DNA of 64,000 nucleotides from an uncultured Kordiimonas sp. (GTDB lineage Bacteria > Pseudomonadota > Alphaproteobacteria > Sphingomonadales > Kordiimonadaceae). The stretch is taken from the NCBI GenBank assembly GCA_947500295.1, contig CANMRM010000006.1:186001-250000 (forward strand), in the 5' to 3' direction. Within the stretch, counting starts at the first letter, position 1; each line of letters starts with the position of its first letter. Made by a program: the position numbers and the translations under genes. The notes beneath the pieces are model-generated. The model saw only the letters and a list, made by a program, of their open reading frames with translations, was not told where the DNA came from and searched no databases. Positions 46,526 to 55,290 of the stretch are shown here, one piece after another.

Positions 46526-47221
46526 CTAGAATATTATGTTTATGTCGCTGAGGTCACTAACTGTAATTCCTTCTATGAAACCATGCTGATTGTCGCCAAA
46601 ACTGACGAGAACACCAATCGTTTCACCTGTGGAGGCATCGTTGTAGTTCCAGGATGAGGCAACAAGTTCTTCGATGTCGGAAAAGCCTCCGCCTGATCTT
46701 GATAAGTCCAACGTGTCATCTGCTGCGTCGAACCCGAATACCGCCGCGACCCCGCTACCTTCGGTGAACACAAATGTCTCTGCTTCCTCGCTCGCTGTAA
46801 CGAGGCTGGTGTCGGGTGAGCCAGCGGAAACAATGACGGATAGTGGGCGAGCACCATCTCCGATACCACCATCGGGTTCTACGGGCCACGGGCCTTCATC
46901 GTCGTCTTCACCTGGAGGTCCTGCACCGTCTCCGATGCCGCCATCTGGTTCCACAGGCCACGGGCCTTCATCGTCGTCTTCACCCGGAGGCCCGGCTCCG
47001 TCTCCGATGCCACCATCTGGTTCCACAGGCCAAGGGCCTTCATCGCCGTCTTCACCTGGAGGTCCTGCACCGTCGCCGATGCCACCGTCCGGTTCCACAG
47101 GCCATGGGCCTTCATCTTCTTCGTCATTAGTAGATTCTTGCGTTTCTCTATTAGTGAAAGAACTGCCACTGATGTCAGAGGTGACCAGCAGTTTTTCCGT
47201 GTCTGTCGTTTCTCGAGCCAT
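46526..47221 (-). CDS. Hypothetical acidic repeat protein with type I secretion-like C-terminus
   Basis: Four copies of 24-aa DEGPWPVEPDGGIGDGAGPPGEDx; C-terminus FVFTEGSGVAAVFGFDAADDTLDLS...GFIEGITVSDLSDINIIF resembles that of the RTX protease in this window. Confidence 0.72.
   Translation of the reverse strand: MARETTDTEKLLVTSDISGSSFTNRETQESTNDEEDEGPWPVEPDGGIGDGAGPPGEDGDEGPWPVEPDGGIGDGAGPPGEDDDEGPWPVEPDGGIGDGAGPPGEDDDEGPWPVEPDGGIGDGARPLSVIVSAGSPDTSLVTASEEAETFVFTEGSGVAAVFGFDAADDTLDLSRSGGGFSDIEELVASSWNYNDASTGETIGVLVSFGDNQHGFIEGITVSDLSDINIIF
46848..47121. repeat. 72-bp tandem repeat, about 4 copies (last partial), inside the ORF 46526..47221
   Basis: Unit ~ccgtctccgatgccaccatctggttccacaggccacgggccttcatcgtcgtcttcacctggaggtcctgca repeated with few substitutions; encodes 24-aa period. 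Boundaries approximate. Confidence 0.88.
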
Positions 47222-47350
47222 AACTTCCCCCGTGCCGGACTGATGTCCGATACTGTTTCGTGCGTGCTTTTTACTGATTGACCCCCAATCAGCACGGCAA
47301 CTATTGCTCACGAAGATGAACTGAAAATGAATGCTATTAAAAAAGCGCAA

Positions 47351-48220
47351 TCAGGAGGAATTTTGCACACCGGTTTCTATCGGTACATCTTTGGAACTAC
47401 CCCACTCGACCCAGGACCCGTCATATACAGCCACACGGTCATTGCCGAGCTCATGGAGGGCAAGCGCCAGGTTGCAGGCGGTGACACCCGAGCCGCAAGA
47501 GGTGACCAGAGTTTGAGCCGCGTTCACTCCGGATCGTGCAAAAATGGATTTGAGTTCATTTTTTGGCCTTAGCAAGCCGTCAGCTGTATATAGAGAGCTG
47601 AAGGGCACGTTGACGGCTCCCGGAATATGGCCGGAAGCAAGGCCCGGCCGTGGTTCGCTGACCTCTCCGTTGAACCGGGGCGCCCCGCGGGCATCGACGA
47701 TAAGCGGTCCCCCGCGCTCAACAATGTCGAGCATGCCGGATTTGGACCTGAACAATTCAGGTTGGAAGCGGGCTTCGAAATCCCCCTCTACGGCGCGGGG
47801 TGCGCCGGTTTCAAGTGGACCCCCGGCTTGTTTCCAGGCTTCCAGACCGCCATCGAGTACAGAAACACGCGCGTGCCCCATAACCCTGAGCATCCACCAG
47901 CCACGTGCAGCGCTCCTCAGCAGGCTATTGTCATAGACGATGACATGGTCACCAGCATTGATGCCTAGTGAGCGCATGGTGGACTGAAAAACTTCCGGCC
48001 GGGGCAGGGTGTGCGGCAGTCCACTGGATGTGTCGGATGTTTTGTCGATGTCAAAATAGCGTGCGCCGGGAATGTGAGCTTGTTCGAACTCAACCGGGCC
48101 GCTTTGCCAAGTGTCCGGGAATATAACCGTCGCATCCATGGAGGCGTCAAGAATCCGAATGTTGTCTTGCTGGTAGTTGTCCAAAAGCCAGCGGGCACTG
48201 ACAAGGCCTGATTCAGTCAT
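47351..48220 (-). CDS. sseA: Thiosulfate/3-mercaptopyruvate sulfurtransferase (two rhodanese domains)
   Basis: VSARWLLDNYQQDNIRILDASMD, HIPGARYFDID, VTSCGSGVTACNLALAL (CGSGVTA active-site loop). Confidence 0.92.
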   Translation of the reverse strand: MTESGLVSARWLLDNYQQDNIRILDASMDATVIFPDTWQSGPVEFEQAHIPGARYFDIDKTSDTSSGLPHTLPRPEVFQSTMRSLGINAGDHVIVYDNSLLRSAARGWWMLRVMGHARVSVLDGGLEAWKQAGGPLETGAPRAVEGDFEARFQPELFRSKSGMLDIVERGGPLIVDARGAPRFNGEVSEPRPGLASGHIPGAVNVPFSSLYTADGLLRPKNELKSIFARSGVNAAQTLVTSCGSGVTACNLALALHELGNDRVAVYDGSWVEWGSSKDVPIETGVQNSS

Positions 48221-48298
48221 AAAAGGGTGTCTCCTGCTATCCGCGCAGCAGCCTAGCCACGGCGGCGCAAGTAGACAATGCGTTAGATCAGCGGGAAC

Positions 48299-48628
48299 TC
48301 AGTTGATGCTATGGCGTGCCGAAAGGCTATCGCGTCCAATTTTCTGGAAAAAGTCGGTCAGCAGCGGGTGGTCAAACTCCGGCTTGGAGTCGACACCTGT
48401 CGCCCGCTCGAGGTTTTCCTCTGCGACATAGGTTGTGTGGGCTTCACCATCTACCAGCACGTGATACCACGGCATGTCATCAACAGGCTGGAAAGCCTCA
48501 ATTTTTTCACGCCACTCATCGGACTCGGAAAAGCGACCGTCCACATCATAGATGAGGCCGCGGTAGCCGTAGATTTTGTGGCGGACAATCTGACCGGGAG
48601 CGTAGCGCGGTTTGCAGACATATGTCAT
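48299..48628 (-). CDS. hspQ: Heat shock protein HspQ (hemimethylated-DNA-binding YccV family)
   Basis: YAPGQIVRHKIYGYRGLIYDVDGRFS...DDMPWYHVLVDGEAHTTYVAEENLE. Confidence 0.92.
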   Translation of the reverse strand: MTYVCKPRYAPGQIVRHKIYGYRGLIYDVDGRFSESDEWREKIEAFQPVDDMPWYHVLVDGEAHTTYVAEENLERATGVDSKPEFDHPLLTDFFQKIGRDSLSARHSIN

Positions 48629-48848
48629 GGCGGTCTCCTCTGTCTGTGGTGCCGGGTGGAAAGCCAGTGCACCAAGTGGCCTGATTCACTTGTGAGCATA
48701 GCCAAAAGCCCTTAACAAAGATTGAATCGCCCCGTTGCCGGAGGTTCATCTGCCGGTAATGCGAATTTGCTTTTGACAAACCCGCGGGGTTGCAGGCATA
48801 GCTTGCGCCGAAGCGAGTGGTCAGGACACAAGCAGACAGGATGCGAGA

Positions 48849-49313
48849 ATGAGCAAGTCGATCTATGAAGGACTGGAGCAACTGGGCGGCAGCGGCGGCG
48901 CGGCAGCCAACCCGGAAGATGCGGTGCTGGAGTATGTGCCGAACCCGCGGCCGGACAGCGACTATTGCGTACGCTTCACCTGTCCGGAATTCACATCCCT
49001 GTGCCCGGTGACAGGCCAACCGGATTTCGCCCATCTGGTACTTGATTATGTGCCGGGAAAGCAGCTGGTGGAGAGCAAGAGCCTGAAACTTTTCCTGCAG
49101 AGTTTCCGCAATCATGCCGCGTTTCACGAAGACTGTACCGTTGGTATCGCCGAACGACTTGTTGCGGAAATGAAACCGAAATGGTTGCGGTTTGGTGGCT
49201 ACTGGTACCCGCGCGGTGGCATTCCGATCGATGTGTTTTTCCAAACTGGTGACGCCCCTGAAGGCGTTTGGATTCCCGAGCAGGATGTGCCCACGTACCG
49301 TGGCCGCGGCTAG
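48849..49313 (+). CDS. queF: NADPH-dependent 7-cyano-7-deazaguanine reductase QueF (type I, unimodular)
   Basis: [55 protein letters not shown]; active-site Cys and ESKSLK motif. Confidence 0.95.
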   Translation: MSKSIYEGLEQLGGSGGAAANPEDAVLEYVPNPRPDSDYCVRFTCPEFTSLCPVTGQPDFAHLVLDYVPGKQLVESKSLKLFLQSFRNHAAFHEDCTVGIAERLVAEMKPKWLRFGGYWYPRGGIPIDVFFQTGDAPEGVWIPEQDVPTYRGRG

Positions 49314-49433
49314 CTAGGAATATCGATCGCTTTATGTGTTTGCACTCTGAGGCGTCGTTTGGGCTTCATCTTGCAATTGCCTTCAGCCGCCGTGTTTTTG
49401 GACGGCCACAGCTATCGCCTTGTCCATTGCGCT

Positions 49434-50336
49434 TTATTCGATTTTAACACCTTGCAGCTGGTCTTGATCGGCCAATGCCACAATGTTTTCGTACGTCCGT
49501 TCCTCCGGACTCACAATTTCTTTCATGATTGGGGCCGTGCCGTACCGCAGGCGATACTTCAGTTTGTCAAAAAAGCCGTAACTGTCATCCAGCCAGTATA
49601 CTGGTTCGAAAAAACGATAGCCGGGAAGAAACGAAGCTATTTCATCGAAAGCGGCCAATCCATGATTTTGACCGTGAAATTCGAAGGTAACCACAGGTCT
49701 ATGCCGTTCAATGGTTGTCCGAAGTCCGGTCAGGACATCAAGCTCAAAGCCTTCCACATCGATTTTTACATAGTCGACATCGTGGATGTCCAGCTCTTCC
49801 ACCATCTGATCGCCAATTCGAATGCTAAGGCGTGATGTGGCGCCGGAGGGATCGTCGGTTTCCTGCAAAAAGTGTGACATTCCCAGGTTGTCACCGGGGT
49901 CCTGAAGGAAGGGCAGACTGGCATTTTCTTTCCCCAAGCCGACCTCACAGATAGTCAAATTGGCACAATCATTCATTTCCTTATGCTGGTGAAGATATTC
50001 AAGAGCGGTCGGATTTGGCTCAAATGACACGACACGCTCGAAAGTCCGGGAGAGATAAACACTATGATTGCCGATGTTTGCTCCGACGTCCAACATAGTG
50101 CGGGAGTTGCACAAATGGTTTTCCAGAAATTTGAGAAACGGGCGCTCATACAGGCCAAAGACATATATTTCCCGGGCGATATAGTCATTGGGCCGAAGAA
50201 GGAACCGAAGCCCATCCCGCGTGCGAATTGGTGTATCTTTTTTTATTTCCGAAAAAGTCGCGTTGCGTTTGGGGACGACAAACAAGTTTCGCAGTTTCTC
50301 AACGGATATACTCAGCATAACGCCCACATGTATCAC
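49434..50336 (-). CDS. FkbM-family methyltransferase
   Basis: MLDVGANIGNHSVYLSRTFERVVSFEPNPTALEYLHQH...VDYVKIDVEGFELDVLTGL; exact start uncertain. Confidence 0.87.
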   Translation of the reverse strand: MIHVGVMLSISVEKLRNLFVVPKRNATFSEIKKDTPIRTRDGLRFLLRPNDYIAREIYVFGLYERPFLKFLENHLCNSRTMLDVGANIGNHSVYLSRTFERVVSFEPNPTALEYLHQHKEMNDCANLTICEVGLGKENASLPFLQDPGDNLGMSHFLQETDDPSGATSRLSIRIGDQMVEELDIHDVDYVKIDVEGFELDVLTGLRTTIERHRPVVTFEFHGQNHGLAAFDEIASFLPGYRFFEPVYWLDDSYGFFDKLKYRLRYGTAPIMKEIVSPEERTYENIVALADQDQLQGVKIE

Positions 50337-50407
50337 GTTGACTCTCCTGTTGCGTGATGGCTCACTTGGCCCCCAAGTCGTCTAGGCGATGACTATGAGG
50401 CGTTACT

Positions 50408-51040
50408 CTATGGGATATCAATTGTTTTGTGCGTTTGCACGCTGAGGCGCCATTTGGGGTTTGCTTTGCAATAGTCTACAGCCGCTGCCGTGTTTTGTGC
50501 CAGAGCCGGACTGTCCATCGGCTGCAGGAAAAAATGCTCAAACTCCATATCCGCAAACTGTGCGGGGTCGCCGTCCTCTTGCGGGTAAACAAGTTTTAGT
50601 TCAGTGCCGGACGTCACAACAAGCTCTGAACCAAGCTTGGGGCTGATGCAAAGCCAGTCGATGCCTCCAGGTGGCTCGATCGTACCGTTGCTTTCAACGG
50701 CGATTTCAATGCCTTTAGCGTGGAAGGCATCAATCAATGGTTTGTCCAGTTGCAGAAGGGGTTCGCCGCCTGTGCAGACAACCATGGGTGTGCCGCCTTG
50801 GCCGGTCCAGGTGGCCTTCACCGCCGCCGCAAGGTCTTCAGCCGTTTTGAATTTGCCACCACCGGGGCCATCCGTGCCGACAAAGTCTGTGTCGCAGAAC
50901 CGGCATATGGCTTTGGCGCGGTCGCGCTCCAGCCCGGTCCAGAGATTACAGCCTGCGAAACGGCAGAAAACCGCCGGCCGACCGGCCTGGCCACCTTCGC
51001 CCTGCAGGGTATAGAAAATCTCTTTGACCGTATAAACCAT
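50408..51040 (-). CDS. queE: 7-carboxy-7-deazaguanine synthase QueE (radical SAM)
   Basis: MVYTVKEIFYTLQGEGGQAGRPAVFCRFAGCNLWTG...CRFCDTDFVGTDG; start at internal Met 51040. Confidence 0.93.
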   Translation of the reverse strand: MVYTVKEIFYTLQGEGGQAGRPAVFCRFAGCNLWTGLERDRAKAICRFCDTDFVGTDGPGGGKFKTAEDLAAAVKATWTGQGGTPMVVCTGGEPLLQLDKPLIDAFHAKGIEIAVESNGTIEPPGGIDWLCISPKLGSELVVTSGTELKLVYPQEDGDPAQFADMEFEHFFLQPMDSPALAQNTAAAVDYCKANPKWRLSVQTHKTIDIP

Positions 51041-51048
51041 GTAGGTCC

Positions 51049-51741
51049 CTATGCCTGATAGCGGGTCGGGTCTGCAAGACCTGCCTCGTGAAACCCTTTT
51101 TGCCGCAGCAAACAACTGTCGCAGTGACCGCAGGCTGCGCCCGATGTGTCCGGATCATAACAGCTTATGGTCATGGAGTAATCAACACCGAGAGCAACAC
51201 CGGTTGCTGCGATTTTTGCTTTCGTCATATCGATCAACGGTGTGCGGATTTTGATGCGTTCTTCTTCGGTTACGCCAACTTTTGTACCGAGATTGGCGGT
51301 TTCCTCGAATGACTTGATGAAATCGGGACGGCAATCCGGGTATCCGCTGTAATCAAGTGCATTGACACCGATGAATATGTCTTTGGCTCCCACCACTTCA
51401 GCATAGGCAAGCGCGAACGACAGAAAGATGGTATTGCGAGCAGGCACGTAGGTGACCGGTATGTCAGCCTCCATTTCGCCTTCGTCGCGGTCTTTTGGCA
51501 CGTCAATATCGTCCGTCAGCGCGCTGCCGCCAAAAAGCGTCAAGTCGATCTCGGCTGTTTTGTGCTCGATAACATCCAAATGCCGGGCAACGCGGTCTGC
51601 CGCTTCGAGCTCGACACTATGGCGCTGGCCGTATCTGAAGGAAAGCGCATAAACATCAAACCCCTGGTCTTTTGCCATAGCCACACATGTAGCGCTATCC
51701 AGGCCGCCCGAAAGAAGAACAACTGCTTTATTATTCGACAT
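51049..51741 (-). CDS. queC: 7-cyano-7-deazaguanine synthase QueC
   Basis: [38 protein letters not shown]-loop; [14 protein letters not shown] zinc motif. Confidence 0.96.
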   Translation of the reverse strand: MSNNKAVVLLSGGLDSATCVAMAKDQGFDVYALSFRYGQRHSVELEAADRVARHLDVIEHKTAEIDLTLFGGSALTDDIDVPKDRDEGEMEADIPVTYVPARNTIFLSFALAYAEVVGAKDIFIGVNALDYSGYPDCRPDFIKSFEETANLGTKVGVTEEERIKIRTPLIDMTKAKIAATGVALGVDYSMTISCYDPDTSGAACGHCDSCLLRQKGFHEAGLADPTRYQA

Positions 51742-51816
51742 ACATCACCTTACAAACAAATTGGCCGGGCGCCCTATAGCACCCGACCGCAGCTTTGATA
51801 AGGAAAAAGCGTAGGC

Positions 51817-53082
51817 TTATTCGACGGGAGGGCGCAGGAATATGTCTTCGTCAAATTCGCCTTCCCATTTGGCAACAGCTGTCGAGACCGACAAGTCGCC
51901 CGTAACATTGACCACAGTTCGGATCATGTCGAGGGGTCGGTCGAACGGGAATACAAAACCAACGATCAGGAAGGTCTGTGCATCCTCGATACCGATCACG
52001 CCCATAACGGTGGCGAGCAAAAACAATGACGCAGACGGCACCGCAGCTGTACCGATCGATACAAGTGTTGCCGCAAGGGCGATCAGCAAATACTGCTCCA
52101 GCCCAAGCGGTACGCCCAGCACCTGGGCTGCAAAAACAGCCAGAATGCCGACATAAATCCCGGATCCGTCCATATTGATGGTCGCGCCAAGCGGCAGCAC
52201 GCTTGAGGCAACCACTGGTTTGACACCGAGGTTTTCTTCCGCGACTGCCATCGTCACAGGCAGGGTACCCGAACTGGATGACGTGGAAAACGCGACAAGC
52301 TGTGCCCCCGTAATGTCACGGAAAAAGCGTGAAGGCGGCAGATTGAGCAGGAATTTCATGATGGCGCCGTGCGTAATCACCACATGGAGGATACAAGCGC
52401 CGATCATCGCACCGGCAAGCGGTACCACGGTAAGTAACTGACCCACTCCGCCTGTGCCGACTACCTTTGCGATCAAGGCAAACACACCAAATGGCGCCAC
52501 CTCCATAACGAGATGCGTGACTTTCAGCATTGCCTCCGACCCTGAGTCAAACAGCTTAGCAAGCGGTTTTCCCTTGTCGCCCGAGAGCAGGATACCTGCA
52601 CCCAACATGAGCGCGAAAAAGATGATCGCGAGCATGTCGCCGTCTGCGATCGCTGCAATCGGGTTGCGCGGGATAATTCCGAGAAGTCTGTCCTCGAGCG
52701 ATTTGGCTGGGGGCAGAGCTTTGGCTTCAGCACCTGAAATGTCGACGCCAATACCCGGCTGAACAATAGACGCTATGGTCAAGCCGATCGTGATGGCGAT
52801 CAGCGTCGTTCCCATGTAAAGCACCAGTGTTTTGATGCCGAGCGAACCAAGCCTCTTTGGGTCTCCCATGGCGATTACGCCGGACACAAGTGTTACAAAC
52901 ACGAGAGGTACAACGATCATCCTGATCAGATTGATGAAGATATCGCCCATCCAGCTAATGGCGGTCGCTCCTTCACCTGCCAGCGCCCCAAAGACGATAC
53001 CGAGAAGCAGCATGCCCATGATGCGCTTCCACAAGGTTATTCCAAACCAGCGGTTCACTCCATATTCCCCCGTATATTTCAC
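51817..53082 (-). CDS. Dicarboxylate/amino acid:cation (DAACS, GltP/GltT-like) symporter
   Basis: FSTSSSSGTLPVTM and LPLGATINMDGSGIY signature motifs. Confidence 0.95.
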   Translation of the reverse strand: MKYTGEYGVNRWFGITLWKRIMGMLLLGIVFGALAGEGATAISWMGDIFINLIRMIVVPLVFVTLVSGVIAMGDPKRLGSLGIKTLVLYMGTTLIAITIGLTIASIVQPGIGVDISGAEAKALPPAKSLEDRLLGIIPRNPIAAIADGDMLAIIFFALMLGAGILLSGDKGKPLAKLFDSGSEAMLKVTHLVMEVAPFGVFALIAKVVGTGGVGQLLTVVPLAGAMIGACILHVVITHGAIMKFLLNLPPSRFFRDITGAQLVAFSTSSSSGTLPVTMAVAEENLGVKPVVASSVLPLGATINMDGSGIYVGILAVFAAQVLGVPLGLEQYLLIALAATLVSIGTAAVPSASLFLLATVMGVIGIEDAQTFLIVGFVFPFDRPLDMIRTVVNVTGDLSVSTAVAKWEGEFDEDIFLRPPVE

Positions 53083-53356
53083 CCAAGGTGATGCGCGCGA
53101 ACAGCATCATTGAAGGGTGAATTTCTCCCAAATTTTGCCGAAGGCTAAACGTTGCTGCTCTGGAAGTACAATATGTTTTGAAAAGAAAACAAATAATTGA
53201 AGAGTCTTGCCTGATCTCTGGCCTTCCTGTGACAGGGGTGGAAAAGCGCGAGAAATTAAAAAGTTAGATAATTTTGTGCCATATTTTTCACTTAACTATT
53301 GCTTAGGGTTTGCTTGTGCTAACTGGGTAGCACTTGTCCCACGATAGAGGTCTGAC

Positions 53357-53830
53357 ATGGCTCGATTGGCAACAATAATCGCTGCAACGCTGACACTTAG
53401 CATTTCTGTAAATGCTCAAGAAGCATGCATGCAACAGCCTGAGGTCAAGGCAGACCAAATTCGTTTTGTCGAAACACAGATGCGTATTGCCACTCTCCAG
53501 TGTCGTGGTGGTGGACACCGCGATATCGTTGGGCTTTACAATGATTTTGTGCGTAGTAAGCGCCCTTATTTCATCGAAGCAGAGGCACCGCTGCGGACAT
53601 TCCTGAACCGCACAAAGAAGGGTGGGCTGGACAGTTATGTCGTCAGCGTTGCCAACAAGGTTTCGCTGGATGCCAGCACGGTTGCCCAGTTTTGTGACCG
53701 GGCGCGGATGGCTTTGCAGATGGCGGTAAAAATGCCGGACCCGGCCGGCCTGGTAACGCTTATGCCGGTCAGATACCGGCAACCTGAGCGCAGTTGTAGT
53801 TATGCTGCGCGGGAAACACTCTATCAATAG
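53357..53830 (+). CDS. Hypothetical secreted protein
   Basis: Signal peptide MARLATIIAATLTLSISVNAQEA; no recognised domain. Confidence 0.65.
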   Translation: MARLATIIAATLTLSISVNAQEACMQQPEVKADQIRFVETQMRIATLQCRGGGHRDIVGLYNDFVRSKRPYFIEAEAPLRTFLNRTKKGGLDSYVVSVANKVSLDASTVAQFCDRARMALQMAVKMPDPAGLVTLMPVRYRQPERSCSYAARETLYQ

Positions 53831-53902
53831 TTTGAATGAAGCGCCGTAAAAGGCTTGGGGCGTGAAGGGCGCGCTGACGTGTCAGCGCGCCGAAAGTATA
53901 CC

Positions 53903-55009
53903 TTAGCGACTGAGAACAATCTCAACGCGGCGGTTTTGCCATTCGCGTACGCCGTCATCCGTGGCGACCAGTGGTGATGTTTCACCAAGGCTGCGGATGG
54001 AGATACGGCTGGCTGGAACGCCTTGTGCGACCAGGGCATCGCGAACTGCCTGTGCACGGCGCATGGCGAGTGCCTGGTTGTAAGCATCAGCACCTGAACG
54101 GTCTGCGTGGCCGCTTGCAGTAATGCGCGCAACGCCATACTCACGATAAACCCGTGCAGCCCGGTCAATGATCGATTGCGCATCGTCAGTGATTGCAGAC
54201 TTGTCAAAGTCAAAGAAGACCATGAAGGGTCCGGGGACAGGTACTGGTGTCGGCTCTGGGGCCGGTGCAGGTGCTGGCGCGGGCTGAGGCGCAGGCTGCG
54301 CAACCGGTGTGGGCTGTGCCACAGGTGCTTCGCGGCGCGGTGCCGGGCGTGATTTTTCACCAAACTTCCATGTCAGACGGGCAAATACCTCGTTATTGAC
54401 AAAGCGATAGCGAGCACCGCGAGCTTCAGTGCCAAACTTGCCGGTCAGTGTGCGGAAGTGCCGGAAACCCAAACCAAGCTCCACACCGCCGAGTGACTTT
54501 GTCAGGTGCACCATGGCTTGGCCTGAGGGCTCCCAGTTGCGGCTGTCCGCAATCAGGACATCGTCAGCCGAAATTCCGTCGAGTTGAAGCAGGCTCATGC
54601 CAAGACCGAGGCCAGCGTATGCTTTCCAGTCGTCAAATGTTGCAAAATTATAGTGTGCATTCGCCATAAAGCTGTCGGCTTGCTGGCTGCCGCTTGCGTT
54701 GGCTTCGCCGGGGCTTAGAGCCAGGCGATCAGCACCGGTCACGTCGACGATACCGATATTGTTGCTTCTGAGCGCATACTCGAACTCATACCGCCATTTA
54801 TTGATGTTGCGTCCGAAATAGAGGCCGCCAACAGCGCCCAGCTTTTTATCAACATCAATATCAAGTGTGCTTGGGCTCAGGCCATCAAGGTCCTCATCAA
54901 GCGAATCGCTCAACCCAAAATGAAAACCAGCATAATAATAGTCCTCGTCCTGAGCAGTTGCGGGGAGGGCAAGGCTCAGTAATCCGAGGGAAACAACGAG
55001 TGCGCGCAT
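53903..55009 (-). CDS. OmpA-family outer membrane protein (beta-barrel, Pro/Ala linker, OmpA peptidoglycan-binding domain)
   Basis: Signal peptide; C-terminal FFDFDKSAITDDAQSIIDRAA...ITASGHADRSGADAYNQALAMRRAQAVRDAL...NRRVEIVLSR. Confidence 0.94.
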   Translation of the reverse strand: MRALVVSLGLLSLALPATAQDEDYYYAGFHFGLSDSLDEDLDGLSPSTLDIDVDKKLGAVGGLYFGRNINKWRYEFEYALRSNNIGIVDVTGADRLALSPGEANASGSQQADSFMANAHYNFATFDDWKAYAGLGLGMSLLQLDGISADDVLIADSRNWEPSGQAMVHLTKSLGGVELGLGFRHFRTLTGKFGTEARGARYRFVNNEVFARLTWKFGEKSRPAPRREAPVAQPTPVAQPAPQPAPAPAPAPEPTPVPVPGPFMVFFDFDKSAITDDAQSIIDRAARVYREYGVARITASGHADRSGADAYNQALAMRRAQAVRDALVAQGVPASRISIRSLGETSPLVATDDGVREWQNRRVEIVLSR

Positions 55010-55290
55010 GGCAAGCTCCCTAGTATGAATGAATACTCTTTAGCTCCGATTACGCAGCAATTCTGCGCAAAACAAGGCTAAAAGAGACTTCGATGACTTT
55101 AAGGCATTGTCTAATTCTCAATTGTGGCATTTTTGCATTGCCGCGATATGTGCGTTTTTTCAATTCCGGACATGCTTGCAAAAATCCGCTGTTTGCCATG
55201 GCACCTATATTCATGGATAATCCCGTCGGTTCTTGGGCTTGGGTCAGGGGAGGGCTTCCCCGCCAGTCCGTCACAGAAAAGGGGGATCGA

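Noticed and set aside
46848-47121. Possible CRISPR array
   Set aside because: Repeats are contiguous 72-bp tandem units in frame (24 aa) without unique spacers; no cas genes.
46674-47243. Plus-strand ORF of PPSGSTGHGPSSSSSPGGP repeats
   Set aside because: Antisense of the 72-bp repeat gene; the minus-strand ORF has the type I secretion-like C-terminus and is the better coding candidate.
51742-51816. preQ1 riboswitch upstream of queC
   Set aside because: Short intergenic sequence lacks a visible preQ1-I aptamer pattern; not supported.
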